64,000 bases of DNA from Pusillimonas minor (GTDB taxonomy: Bacteria; Pseudomonadota; Gammaproteobacteria; Burkholderiales; Burkholderiaceae_B): NCBI RefSeq assembly GCF_014237865.1, contig NZ_JACJUU010000003.1, positions 124,001 through 188,000 on the forward strand, written 5' to 3'. The notes under the pieces were generated by a model that was not told the origin of the DNA, did not search any database, and saw nothing but the letters and a program-made list of their open reading frames with translations. Position 1 is the first letter of the stretch, and each line of letters opens with the position of its first letter. This document shows positions 45,508-54,750 of this stretch, piece after piece. A program made the translations under genes and the position numbers.

Positions 45508-46482
45508 ATGTTCATGGACCCGGATTTTTCAGTCTTTGTGACCATCGTCGGTCTGGCGCTGGCCTTCATTATCATCATCAAGGCCATTGCCATTGTGCCC
45601 CAGCAAAATGCCTGGGTTATAGAACGTCTGGGCAAATACGACCGTACCTTGTCGCCCGGTGCCGGGTTTGTCATCCCGTTCATCGAACGCGTGGCCTACA
45701 AGCATTCGCTTAAAGAAATTCCCCTCGATGTGCCCAGCCAGATCTGTATTACCAAAGACAATACCCAGTTGCAGGTTGACGGCGTTTTGTATTTTCAGGT
45801 CACCGACCCGATGCGTGCCTCTTATGGGTCATCCAACTATATCTCGGCCATTACGCAGCTGGCACAAACCACCTTGCGCTCCGTCATCGGCAAAATGGAG
45901 CTTGACCGTACCTTCGAAGAGCGCGACTTGATCAACAGCGCCGTGGTTGCGGCACTCGACGAAGCCGCCTTAAATTGGGGCGTCAAGGTGTTGCGCTACG
46001 AAATCAAAGACCTCACCCCACCGGCCGAAATTTTGCGCGCCATGCAGGCGCAAATTACGGCTGAACGCGAAAAGCGTGCGCTTATTGCTGCGTCCGAAGG
46101 GCGTCGTCAAGAGCAAATTAATATCGCAACCGGCGAGCGCGAAGCCTTTATTGCCCGGTCTGAGGGTGAAAAACAGGCCGAAATAAATAAGGCTGAAGGG
46201 GAGGCCCGTGCTGTGCTAGTGGTGGCCGAGGCTACGGCCAAAGCCATTACGCAGGTTGCGCAGGCTGTTAACCAGCCGGGCGGCATCGAGGCCGTAAACC
46301 TGAATGTGGCCGAGCGTTATGTTGATGCGTTTGCCAATGTGGCCAAACAAGGCAATACCCTTATTTTGCCCGCCAACCTGGCGGATATGGGCGGCATGAT
46401 TGCATCGGCCATGACCATTATTAATAAAACCGGCAAGGGTGGTGCCGGCTCGGGTGCTGACGCCAACCCCCATTTACGTTAA
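45508..46482 (+). CDS. SPFH/band 7 (stomatin-like, QmcA) membrane protein
   Basis: This 324-residue protein has one N-terminal membrane segment (FVTIVGLALAFIIIIKAIAIV), then the SPFH domain (WVIERLGKYDRTLSPGAGFVIPFIERVAYKHSLKEI...). A charged coiled coil rich in Glu, Arg and Ala follows (AQITAEREKRALIAASEGRRQEQINIATGEREAFIARSEGEKQ is its core pattern). It oligomerises in the inner membrane. It is paired with NfeD directly upstream. Confidence 0.92.
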   Translation: MFMDPDFSVFVTIVGLALAFIIIIKAIAIVPQQNAWVIERLGKYDRTLSPGAGFVIPFIERVAYKHSLKEIPLDVPSQICITKDNTQLQVDGVLYFQVTDPMRASYGSSNYISAITQLAQTTLRSVIGKMELDRTFEERDLINSAVVAALDEAALNWGVKVLRYEIKDLTPPAEILRAMQAQITAEREKRALIAASEGRRQEQINIATGEREAFIARSEGEKQAEINKAEGEARAVLVVAEATAKAITQVAQAVNQPGGIEAVNLNVAERYVDAFANVAKQGNTLILPANLADMGGMIASAMTIINKTGKGGAGSGADANPHLR

Positions 46483-46554
46483 ACGGGTTTCGAGCTTGCG
46501 GTGCCGTAACCCCCCGCCTTATAACCAATCGTCTCAGGTGGGTGTCTTGTGTGT

Positions 46555-47340
46555 TTAACTGCCCTCGCCGCGCAAGTAAGCTTGTGCGCGCTGCGCCATG
46601 AGGGCTTCGCGGCGGATGAAGTCTGACACAAACGCGCTGGCCGGCTGATGATGCAGGCCGTAGGGCGTGTCCCATTGCACGATGACGCCTTTTTCCATAA
46701 CGCCGATGCGGTCGGCAATGGCAAAAGCCTCGGCCTGGTTGTGCGTGACCAGCAGGGCGGTATGGCCGGTACTTTTTAAAATGTCGCGCACCTCGAAGGC
46801 CAGACGCTCGCGGGTGTCGACATCGAGGTTCGAAAAGGGCTCATCGAGCAATAACAGTTCGGGCTCGGGGGCCAGGGCACGGGCCAGGGCAACACGCTGC
46901 TGTTGCCCGCCCGATAATTCGTGCGGGTAGCGTCGGGCGACGTCAGTTAGCCCCACAAGCTCAAGCATTTCTTCGACACGCTTGCCGCGTGCAGGTTTGT
47001 CGAGATGCTGCAAACCGAACCCGATGTTCTTTTCGATGGTCAGGTGCGGGAATAGGGCATAGTCTTGAAACATCATGCCCACATTGCGATCTTGGGGTTC
47101 GACCATGAAACCGGGAGACGACAAGACCACGGCGCCCAGGCTGATGGTGCCGGTGCGCAAGGGCTCAAACCCGGCGATTGCGCGCAAGACGGTGGTTTTG
47201 CCGCAACCCGATGCGCCCAGCAGGCAGCCAATATGACCTTTTTCAAGACCTAGCGATAAATGGTCGACGACAGGCAACAGGCCTTCGGGGGTGTCGTAGG
47301 CAAGCGAAACGTCGTTAAGTTTTAGCAGTTCTTCTGACAT
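46555..47340 (-). CDS. fbpC: ABC transporter ATPase, ferric-iron type
   Basis: This 261-residue ATPase powers ferric ion uptake. Walker A is GASGCGKTT (near 43), signature LSGGQQQRVALARAL, Walker B LLLLDEPFSNLD, H-loop LLVTHNQAEAFAIAD. FbpC proteins are usually about 350 residues with a C-terminal TOBE-like regulatory domain; this one stops at about 261, so that domain is largely missing. It follows the permease gene closely, after the permease stop with 13 bp between, and completes the fbpABC set. Confidence 0.85.
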   Translation of the reverse strand: MSEELLKLNDVSLAYDTPEGLLPVVDHLSLGLEKGHIGCLLGASGCGKTTVLRAIAGFEPLRTGTISLGAVVLSSPGFMVEPQDRNVGMMFQDYALFPHLTIEKNIGFGLQHLDKPARGKRVEEMLELVGLTDVARRYPHELSGGQQQRVALARALAPEPELLLLDEPFSNLDVDTRERLAFEVRDILKSTGHTALLVTHNQAEAFAIADRIGVMEKGVIVQWDTPYGLHHQPASAFVSDFIRREALMAQRAQAYLRGEGS

Positions 47341-47353
47341 GGGTGCGGCGTGA

Positions 47354-49108
47354 TTAGTGTCCAGATTTTAATTGACTGCGCGCCAGCACAATAACCGGCA
47401 ATAAACCTGCCAGCACAATCGCAAGGGCGGCAACGGCACCTTCTTCGTAGGTGCCGCGCGCCGCTTCGGCATACAGCCAGGTAGCCAGTGTTTCGAAGTT
47501 GACGGGTCGCAATAGCAGCGTAGCCGGAAGCTCTTTCATGGTGTCGACAAACACCAGAAGCGCTGCGGCGCCGATGGCGGGTCTCAGCAGCGGCAGATGG
47601 ACGCGGCGCAGGGTACCGGTAGCTGTTTCGCCCAGCAGGCGCGACGCCTGCTCTAATGAGGGCGGGATGCGTGCCAGGCCCGATTCGAGCCCCCCGACGG
47701 AAATGGCCATGAAACGGATGGCATAGGCGCAGACCAAGGCTGTAGACGATCCCATCAACCATAAACCGGGCGACGTATTGCCCAGCCATTGGGCTACCCA
47801 GGCAATGGCGTCGTCGACCAGGTTGATTGGCGTTAGCAAGGCAATGGCCAGCACCGTGCCCGGCAGGGCATAACCCACAGTGGAGACGCGAGCGCACAGT
47901 TTGGTGAATGCATAGGGCGAAGCGCTTCGGGTGCTGCGTGCCGCCCAGGTGACCACAATGCCGCAAACAACCACCACCAGGGTAGCGACTAACGCAATAC
48001 CAATGGTATTGAGACCGCTTTGTATTAACTGGCTGGATACGCCACCGGCAATGTGCAGGTGCTTGATGGTTTGATTAAGCAGATACAGCGCCGGCGCAAT
48101 GAACCCGATAATAATGGGCGCCCAGCCCAAACCAATGGCGATAAGGGCTGCCGTGCCCTTGAGCGGCTTGGGTTGAATAGGGCGCATGCGCTGGGTGTTG
48201 GCATAGCGTTGCCGCTTGCGCCCGTGACGTTCGAGCAGAATGAGCGCAACGACGATGGCCAGCATGGCCAGCGCAATTTGCGCCGCACCGGCCAGGTCGG
48301 ATCGGGTGACCCAGGTGGTGTAGACCGATACGGTAAGCGTTTGCACGCCAAGGAATTCGGACGCACCGATGTCGTTAAGGGTTTCGAGTAACGCCAGACT
48401 TACCCCTACGGCAATAGCCGGGCGTGCCAGCGGCAGGGCAACCTTAAGAAAAACGCCGCGCCCGCTTAACCCCAGAATACGGCCGGCTTCGAGGAGGCTG
48501 GCGGCCTGGGTGGCAAACATGACGCGGGTAGACAAATAAACATAGGGGTACAGCACGAACCCCAACAAAAAGATGGCGCCGGGCAGGCCACGCAGGTCGG
48601 GCAGGCGGAATTCGCGCGGGCTGCTGTAGCCCAGGATGTCGCGGATGAGCCCTTGAAGCGGACCGATGGGGTGAAGGATGTCGAGGTAGGCGAACGCGAC
48701 GATATAGGTGGGCACTGCTAAAGGCAGCAGCAAGGCCCACGACAAAATGCGTTGGGTGGGAAACGAAAACGCCGTGACCAGCCATGCCGCACCTGTACCC
48801 AGGCACGTGACCAGCACACCGACGCCCAGCAGTAACAGTACCGTGTTGGCAAATGCCGTGGGAATGACGAAATTAAGCAAATGCGCCCAGTGACTGAGCG
48901 AGCCTTGTGAAGCCAGCCAGCCCAAGGTAAGAATGGGCGTGACAACGCACAACGCAATGAAAATCGCACCAAGCCGCCAGCCGGTATCGGAGTTCCAGAA
49001 AATACGACGCAACTGCAAGCGCTTGGCTTCCTGCAAATAAACAGGCTGGGCGCCTTTAGTGCGCCCAGCCCCGGATAGGGTTAAAGGACTGTTATTGGTC
49101 GAACCCAA
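47354..49108 (-). CDS. fbpB: Ferric-iron ABC transporter permease
   Basis: This 584-residue protein fuses two permease halves, each with about six membrane helices and an EAA loop (ILGLSGRGVFLKVALPLARPAIAVG near 220 and ASRLLGETATGTLRRVHLPLLRPAIGAA near 505), as in FbpB/SfuB. No ATG or GTG start fits; translation most likely begins at TTG 49108, inside the last codons of the binding-protein gene (17-bp overlap, GGTAG upstream). This is an unusual but plausible coupled start. Confidence 0.88.
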   Translation of the reverse strand: MGSTNNSPLTLSGAGRTKGAQPVYLQEAKRLQLRRIFWNSDTGWRLGAIFIALCVVTPILTLGWLASQGSLSHWAHLLNFVIPTAFANTVLLLLGVGVLVTCLGTGAAWLVTAFSFPTQRILSWALLLPLAVPTYIVAFAYLDILHPIGPLQGLIRDILGYSSPREFRLPDLRGLPGAIFLLGFVLYPYVYLSTRVMFATQAASLLEAGRILGLSGRGVFLKVALPLARPAIAVGVSLALLETLNDIGASEFLGVQTLTVSVYTTWVTRSDLAGAAQIALAMLAIVVALILLERHGRKRQRYANTQRMRPIQPKPLKGTAALIAIGLGWAPIIIGFIAPALYLLNQTIKHLHIAGGVSSQLIQSGLNTIGIALVATLVVVVCGIVVTWAARSTRSASPYAFTKLCARVSTVGYALPGTVLAIALLTPINLVDDAIAWVAQWLGNTSPGLWLMGSSTALVCAYAIRFMAISVGGLESGLARIPPSLEQASRLLGETATGTLRRVHLPLLRPAIGAAALLVFVDTMKELPATLLLRPVNFETLATWLYAEAARGTYEEGAVAALAIVLAGLLPVIVLARSQLKSGH

Positions 49109-50132
49109 CTTTATCTACCAGCTTGCTGGCTTGTTGACGATGTTTTGCGATTTCGGCAAGTGGCAGCGGGTCGACGACCAAGGGGCCAAAACTGGCCACA
49201 ACGGGGTCTAGTTTAACCCCGGCGCGCACAGGATACTCGTAGTTGGCATTGGCGTACATATTTTGCGCCTTGTCGGACACGAGATATTCAAGCAACTGAA
49301 CCGCCTGTGCCTTGTTGGGCGCGTGCTTGGCAACGGCTGCGCCCGATACATTTACGTGCGTACCTTTGCTTTTGTCGTTGGCGAATGTCGGGCGTACGAC
49401 TTTGATGGCTTCGCCCCATTTGTGGTTGTCAGTGCCGGGTTCGGCGTTTTTCATGCGGCCGACGTAGTAGGCGTTGGCGATACCCAGGTCGCAAATACCG
49501 CCCAGAATGTCGCGGGCAACGTCGCGGTCGCCGCCGGCAGCCTTGCGGCCCAGGTTGGCTTTGACGCCACGCAGCCAGTTTTCGGTGGCTTCTTCACCAT
49601 TGTGGGCAATCATGGCGGCGATCAGGCCGGTGTTGTAGGGGTGCTGACCAGAGCGGATGCAAACCTTGCCTTTGTATTTCGGGTCGGCAAAGTCTTCGTA
49701 GGTAAGGGTGTTGATGTCGAGCTCTTTGGCGACATAAGCCACGCGGTCACGCAGCGACAGGGCATACCATTGGCCGGCGGGGTCGCGCAAATTGGCGGGA
49801 ATCACACTGTTCAGGGTGTCGGACTTCAGGGGTTGGGTGATGCCGCCCTGTACAAGGTCGATCAGGTTGCCGATATCAACAACCATAAGCAAGTCTGCCG
49901 GCGACTTATCGCCTTCGGCGCGAACACGTTCAAGCAGGCCGTCTTTGACGAATACCGTATTGACCGTAACACCGGTATCTTTCTTGAATTCGTCGAGAAT
50001 GGGTTGAATAAGACCAGGTTCGCGCGTGGTATACAAATTGACTTCGCTGGCGGCTGCGGCGGTAGAGACGGCTGCCAGACCAGCCAGCGCCAGAGCGCGC
50101 AGGGCAGGCATGAACGAACGGGTGTGACGCAT
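49092..50132 (-). CDS. fbpA: Periplasmic ferric-iron-binding protein
   Basis: This 346-residue protein has a signal peptide (MRHTRSFMPALRALALAGLA...AAAA; cleavage near 28). Its mature sequence SEVNLYTTREPGLIQPILDEFKKDTGV is typical of the FbpA/FutA class. YEYP near the end supplies the paired-tyrosine-like iron site region (NANYEYPVRAGV). Start at 50132 with GGAG upstream. A candidate Fur site lies about 35-50 bp upstream. It binds Fe3+ (free or chelated) and delivers it to the permease. Confidence 0.9.
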   Translation of the reverse strand: MRHTRSFMPALRALALAGLAAVSTAAAASEVNLYTTREPGLIQPILDEFKKDTGVTVNTVFVKDGLLERVRAEGDKSPADLLMVVDIGNLIDLVQGGITQPLKSDTLNSVIPANLRDPAGQWYALSLRDRVAYVAKELDINTLTYEDFADPKYKGKVCIRSGQHPYNTGLIAAMIAHNGEEATENWLRGVKANLGRKAAGGDRDVARDILGGICDLGIANAYYVGRMKNAEPGTDNHKWGEAIKVVRPTFANDKSKGTHVNVSGAAVAKHAPNKAQAVQLLEYLVSDKAQNMYANANYEYPVRAGVKLDPVVASFGPLVVDPLPLAEIAKHRQQASKLVDKVGFDQ

Positions 50133-50164
50133 GAAGGTGCTCCGTAGGATTAGAACGCGTTTGT

Positions 50165-50183
50165 AAATAACAATGATTCGCAA
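50165..50183 (-). promoter_or_regulatory. Candidate Fur box upstream of fbpA
   Basis: On the minus strand TGCGAATCATTGTTATTTA resembles the NATWAT-repeat Fur consensus (AATCATT core). Iron repression of fbpA is expected, but the match is imperfect. Confidence 0.4.
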
Positions 50184-50398
50184 AAAGCTTAGCATATAAT
50201 GGGGTTAACCAGTATATATACAGCGTATACACTTAATTTTTTTAAAAATATGCGTTGTTTTTTTATTCAATGTATAGACGATAATACTATGTTTCGTATA
50301 TGCTTATTCAAAAGCTGTTTGGTTGGTGCGCTATTATGCTACCCACCAATATTAAAGCTAACACCCGCGTTATTAATATATTAGCGAGTACAAACAAC

Positions 50399-51175
50399 AT
50401 GGCAGCCTTCAATACCGAAAAAGTCCTCAGCGTTCATCACTGGAACGACACCCTGTTTTCATTCACGACAACGCGCGACGCCGGCCTGCGTTTTCACAAT
50501 GGTCACTTCGTTATGCTGGGCCTTGAAGTAGAGGGCAAGCCGCTGATGCGCGCCTACAGTATTGCCAGCGCCAACTACGAAGAAAACCTTGAATTCCTTA
50601 GCATTAAAGTGCCCAATGGCCCGTTAACGTCGCGCCTGCAACACCTGCAAGTGGGCGACGAGGTTCTGGTGAGCCGTAAACCTGTGGGCACCCTGGTCGT
50701 CGACGACCTGAAGCCCGGCAAACACCTTTACCTGTTTGGTACGGGCACCGGCCTGGCCCCGTTCATGAGCATTATCAAAGACCCGGAAGTATACGAGCGT
50801 TTTGAAAAAGTCATTCTTATGCATGGTGTCCGCCAGGTCAGCGAGCTCGCCTACTCCGACTACATCCAGAACGAACTGCCCAATAACGAGTTCTTTGGCG
50901 AGATGGTGCGCGAGAAGCTGGTGTATTACCCCACAGTTACCCGTGAAGAGTTCCGCAATACTGGTCGCATCACAACAGTTATTGAAAGCGGCAAATTCTT
51001 TGAAGACACCGGTTTGCCGCCGCTCAATCCTGAAACCGACCGCGCCATGATGTGCGGCAGCCCGGCCATGCTCGAAGACCTGTGCAAAATGCTCGATAGT
51101 CGGGGCTTTGTCGTTTCGCCCGGCGTAGGCGAACCCGGCGACTACGTCATCGAGCGCGCATTCGTAGAAAAGTAA
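50399..51175 (+). CDS. fpr: Ferredoxin/flavodoxin-NADP+ reductase
   Basis: This 258-residue FAD enzyme has the flavin motif RAYSIAS (residues about 51-57), the GTGTGLAPFMSI NADP-binding motif near 118 and MMCGSPAML near 218, and ends with a C-terminal aromatic-free tail AFVEK typical of the bacterial subclass. It exchanges electrons between NADPH and ferredoxin or flavodoxin in oxidative stress and Fe-S metabolism. The upstream 216 bp are very AT-rich and include GTATATATAC and GTATAC palindromes that may be regulatory. It is a possible, unproven electron source for the Rieske oxygenase in this window. Confidence 0.92.
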   Translation: MAAFNTEKVLSVHHWNDTLFSFTTTRDAGLRFHNGHFVMLGLEVEGKPLMRAYSIASANYEENLEFLSIKVPNGPLTSRLQHLQVGDEVLVSRKPVGTLVVDDLKPGKHLYLFGTGTGLAPFMSIIKDPEVYERFEKVILMHGVRQVSELAYSDYIQNELPNNEFFGEMVREKLVYYPTVTREEFRNTGRITTVIESGKFFEDTGLPPLNPETDRAMMCGSPAMLEDLCKMLDSRGFVVSPGVGEPGDYVIERAFVEK

Positions 51176-51258
51176 AGCAAAAGAGTAGGGGGCTGTTAAT
51201 TTTGTCTATAGATGTTTAAACTCTGATAGTTACTTGTTGACTTATACAGAGACACATC

Positions 51259-51645
51259 ATGGCAAAACACGTTGTTCAAACCGACGCTGCACCGGCCGCA
51301 GTAGGCCCCTACTCACAGGCTATCGCCACCGACGGCGGCAAAACTGTTTATCTGTCAGGCCAAATTGGCCTCGAGCCCGCCACAGGCGAGCTGGTGTCCG
51401 AAAACTTCGAGGGTCAGGTTCGGCAGGCCTTTGCCAACATGCAGGCCGTTATCGAAGCCGCCGGCGGTTCGCTGGCCTCTATCGTCAAGCTCACCCTGTA
51501 CCTGACCGATATCTCCAAGTTTGCCAGCGCAAACGCCATCATGGCCGACATCATTCCGCAACCGTTCCCGGCCCGCTCCACCATTGGCGTGGCCAGTTTG
51601 CCCAAAGGCGCACAGTTCGAAGTCGAAGCAATAATCGTTATTTAA
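51259..51645 (+). CDS. ridA: RidA family, canonical 2-iminobutanoate/2-iminopropanoate deaminase
   Basis: This 128-residue protein hydrolyses reactive enamine/imine products of PLP enzymes. It has GPYSQAI, VYLSGQIGL, NMQAVIEAAGGSLASIVKLTLYLTD and, unlike the RidA-like protein at 3783, the substrate-binding Arg in FPARSTIGV; the C-terminal E in FEVEAIIVI is also present. Adenine-rich ribosome region; it precedes recG. Confidence 0.92.
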   Translation: MAKHVVQTDAAPAAVGPYSQAIATDGGKTVYLSGQIGLEPATGELVSENFEGQVRQAFANMQAVIEAAGGSLASIVKLTLYLTDISKFASANAIMADIIPQPFPARSTIGVASLPKGAQFEVEAIIVI

Positions 51646-51684
51646 CGTTTTTGCTTCGTCAATACCTGACACTGTCCAAACCAC

Positions 51685-53721
51685 GTGGCCACATCGTCAG
51701 CAACCGAGCGTCGTTTGCAGCGGCTTGGTTTGCATACGCCGCAAGACTATATTGTTCATTTGCCACTGCGATACGAAGATGAAACGCAGTTGGTGCCTAT
51801 CGGCTCGGCCCAGCCCGGCCAGTCGGTGCAGGTCGAAGGGGCGGTGCTGCACAGCGAAGTTCAACTGCGGCCACGCAGACAACTGGTGGCGGTGGTCGGC
51901 GATGACACCGGCCGCCTGTCTTTGCGTTGGCTGCATTTTTACCCCAGCCAGCAAAAACAGGTGTTCAAGGGGCGTCTGGTCAGGGTGCGGGGCGAAGTCC
52001 GGGCCGGGTTCAATGGCCCCGAAATCGTTCATCCGCGTGTCGCCGCTGCCGGTGGGGCGCTTGCTGCCGCATTAACACCGGTTTACCCCACCACCGAGGG
52101 GTTGTCTCAGCCCACCTTGCGCAAACTCATCGATCGCGCGCTCGAGTCGGCTGATTTATCCGACACGTTGCCCGACGACATTCGCGACCGCTTCGGTCTG
52201 GTCCCTTTTGCGCAGGCCATTCGCGCCTTGCATCATCCGCCCGCCAATGTATCGGCCGCCGATCTGCTCGAACGTGAACACCCGGCTTGGCGTCGCATCA
52301 AGTTTGACGAATTGCTGGCCCAGCAATTGTCACTGGCGCGCGCCCGCGCCCAGCGGCTGTCTCAACGGGCGCCATTACTTAAGCCCCAAAATACGCTACT
52401 ACTCAAGGCCTTGCACGCCCGTTTGCCGTTTGCGCTGACGGCGGCACAGCGCCGGGTGGTCGATGAGATTCTGGCCGACTTGCAGCGCGCCCACCCCATG
52501 CACCGGTTACTGCAAGGCGATGTGGGCAGCGGCAAAACTGTGGTGGCGGCCATCGCGGCGGCGCACGCTATTGCTGCCGGCGCCCAGGTCGCCATCATGG
52601 CGCCCACCGAGATTCTGGCCGAACAGCATTTGCACAAGATGGTCGACTGGCTGGCCCCATTGGGGGTAAATACGGTTTGGTTAACCGGCAGCCTGACCCA
52701 GAAAACGCGTCGCGACGCGTCGCAAGCTATTCAAAGCGGTCAGGCACAGCTGGTGGTGGGCACACAAGCCCTTATTCAAGACAAGGTCGCGTTCGCCAAT
52801 CTCGGGTTGATCATACTGGACGAGCAACACCGGTTTGGCGTCGGTCAGCGTTTGGCGCTCAGCAAAAAGGGCGAACTTGGCCCAGACACCGATACCGTCA
52901 TACCGCATCAGCTCAACATGAGCGCCACGCCCATTCCCCGAACCCTGGCCATGACATTTTTTGCCGACCTTGATGTGTCGGTAATTGACGAACTGCCGCC
53001 GGGGCGCCAGCAAGTGGTGACCAAACTTTTGGCCGACACCCGACGCCACGAACTGACCGCGCACATCGGCGCAGAGGTGGCACGCGGGCGGCAGGTGTAC
53101 TGGGTGTGCCCGCTGGTCGAAGAAAGCGAAGCCCTGCAATTGCAAACGGCCGTCGATACGCATCAGCAGTTGTCCGAGATTCTGGCCGGCATGGCGGTGG
53201 GCCTGGTGCACGGCCGCATGAAGCCGGCCGAGAAAGCCCAGGTTATGGATGATTTTCGCGCCGGGCGTATTCAGGTGCTGGTCGCGACCACCGTGATCGA
53301 AGTGGGCGTCGATGTACCTAATGCGTCGTTAATGGTCATTGAGCACGCCGAGCGTTTCGGTCTGGCGCAGTTGCACCAGTTGCGCGGGCGGGTGGGGCGG
53401 GGCAGCGCCCAATCGGTCTGTGTTCTGCTGTATCAAAACCCGCTCTCGGCCATTGCCCGGCAACGTCTGCGGGCCATGTACGAAACCACAGACGGCTTCG
53501 AAATCGCCCGACGCGATCTTGACCTGCGCGGGCCAGGCGAGTTTTTAGGTGTCCGTCAGTCGGGTGCGCAAATTCTACGGTTTGCCAGCCTCGAAACTGA
53601 CGCTGCTCTGGTAGAACAGGCCCAGCAACTTGCCGCCGAATTATTGGCCGCCCAGCCCGAAACCGTCGACAGACACCTGGGCCGATGGATGCGGGGCAAA
53701 CAAGATTTTCTGCGTACCTGA
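51685..53721 (+). CDS. recG: ATP-dependent DNA helicase RecG
   Basis: This 678-residue helicase remodels stalled replication forks and recombination junctions. The wedge/OB domain lies in the N-terminal 200 residues (HLPLRYEDETQLVPIG). Helicase motif I is QGDVGSGKTVVAAIAA, motif II is LDEQHRFG (DEQH box), motif III is MSATPIPRTLAM and motif VI is QLRGRVGRGSAQSVC. The start is GTG 51685, the only candidate after an in-frame stop at 51667. It precedes oxyR, an association also known in other bacteria. Confidence 0.95.
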   Translation: MATSSATERRLQRLGLHTPQDYIVHLPLRYEDETQLVPIGSAQPGQSVQVEGAVLHSEVQLRPRRQLVAVVGDDTGRLSLRWLHFYPSQQKQVFKGRLVRVRGEVRAGFNGPEIVHPRVAAAGGALAAALTPVYPTTEGLSQPTLRKLIDRALESADLSDTLPDDIRDRFGLVPFAQAIRALHHPPANVSAADLLEREHPAWRRIKFDELLAQQLSLARARAQRLSQRAPLLKPQNTLLLKALHARLPFALTAAQRRVVDEILADLQRAHPMHRLLQGDVGSGKTVVAAIAAAHAIAAGAQVAIMAPTEILAEQHLHKMVDWLAPLGVNTVWLTGSLTQKTRRDASQAIQSGQAQLVVGTQALIQDKVAFANLGLIILDEQHRFGVGQRLALSKKGELGPDTDTVIPHQLNMSATPIPRTLAMTFFADLDVSVIDELPPGRQQVVTKLLADTRRHELTAHIGAEVARGRQVYWVCPLVEESEALQLQTAVDTHQQLSEILAGMAVGLVHGRMKPAEKAQVMDDFRAGRIQVLVATTVIEVGVDVPNASLMVIEHAERFGLAQLHQLRGRVGRGSAQSVCVLLYQNPLSAIARQRLRAMYETTDGFEIARRDLDLRGPGEFLGVRQSGAQILRFASLETDAALVEQAQQLAAELLAAQPETVDRHLGRWMRGKQDFLRT

Positions 53722-53757
53722 TGTCCCCCTCATGCAGTTTTTTACACGGAGCCGAAC

Positions 53758-54714
53758 ATGACGCTCACCGAACTTAAATACATTGTTGCCGTCGCCCGTG
53801 AACGTCACTTTGGCCGGGCGGCAGACGCATGCTATGTCAGTCAGCCGACGCTGTCGGTGGCCATTCGCAAGCTTGAGGAAGAGTTGGGCGTCACGCTTTT
53901 CGAGCGCGGCGGCAACGAAGTGTCGGTGACACCGATTGGCGAGCGGGTGATTGCGCAGGCGCAGCGTGTTCTTGAAGAAACGGCCAATTTGCGCGAAATT
54001 GCGCGGCAAGGGCACGACCCCCTGGCGGGACCGTTGCGCGTGGGGGTTATCTACACCATAGGGCCATATTTGCTACCCCGCCTGGTACCGGCGCAAATCG
54101 AGATCACGCCGCAAATGCCTTTGATCCTGCAAGAAAATTTCACCTCGCGGCTGCTTGAATTGCTGCGTCAAGGGGAAATCGATTGCGCCATCATGGCGCT
54201 GCCGTTTCCCGATACAGGCCTTGAAGTGCGTCCGCTTTACGACGAGCCCTTTGTGGTCGCCGTTCCCAAGAGGCACCCCTGGGCGAAGCGCTCCAGCATT
54301 AGTGCGTCCGAGCTTAAAGAGGAAACCATGCTGTTGCTGGGCACAGGTCATTGTTTTCGAGACCAGGTACTCGAAGTATGCCCTGAACTGGCGCGTTTCT
54401 CGGCCAGCAATGACGGCATTCAGCGCAGTTTCGAAGGCTCTTCACTCGAAACCATCCGGCATATGGTGGCCGCGGGTATTGGCATTACGGTGCTGCCGGT
54501 CAGTTCGTTACCCACCTCGGGTGCGCCCAACGACTTGTTAACTTACATTCCGTTCAGCAAACCTGTACCCGATCGTCGTGTCGTCATCGCGTGGCGCAAG
54601 AGCTTCCCGCGTCGCGAAGCGATGGAAGCCCTGATCCGTGCCGTTCGGCAGTGCGATTTGCCCGGCGTGTCGTACCTCGAAAACGATGCGCCCATGGTAT
54701 CCTTTGCCCCCTGA
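53758..54714 (+). CDS. oxyR: Hydrogen peroxide-responsive LysR regulator OxyR
   Basis: This 318-residue regulator has a LysR HTH (LTELKYIVAVARERHFGRAADACYVSQPTLSVAIRKLEEELGVTLFER). The redox pair is exactly at C199 and C208 (GHC-FRDQVLEV-C), the same numbering as in E. coli OxyR, so peroxide sensing by disulfide formation is expected. CACGGAG lies ahead of the start. It is 36 bp after recG. Confidence 0.95.
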   Translation: MTLTELKYIVAVARERHFGRAADACYVSQPTLSVAIRKLEEELGVTLFERGGNEVSVTPIGERVIAQAQRVLEETANLREIARQGHDPLAGPLRVGVIYTIGPYLLPRLVPAQIEITPQMPLILQENFTSRLLELLRQGEIDCAIMALPFPDTGLEVRPLYDEPFVVAVPKRHPWAKRSSISASELKEETMLLLGTGHCFRDQVLEVCPELARFSASNDGIQRSFEGSSLETIRHMVAAGIGITVLPVSSLPTSGAPNDLLTYIPFSKPVPDRRVVIAWRKSFPRREAMEALIRAVRQCDLPGVSYLENDAPMVSFAP

Positions 54715-54750
54715 TTTGCTGTCCAATCACCGCTTACAGGCCTTTCCATC

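Noticed and set aside
50219-50240. GTATATATAC and GTATAC palindromes upstream of fpr
   Set aside because: In AT-rich DNA such short palindromes are common; kept only as a remark on the fpr entry.
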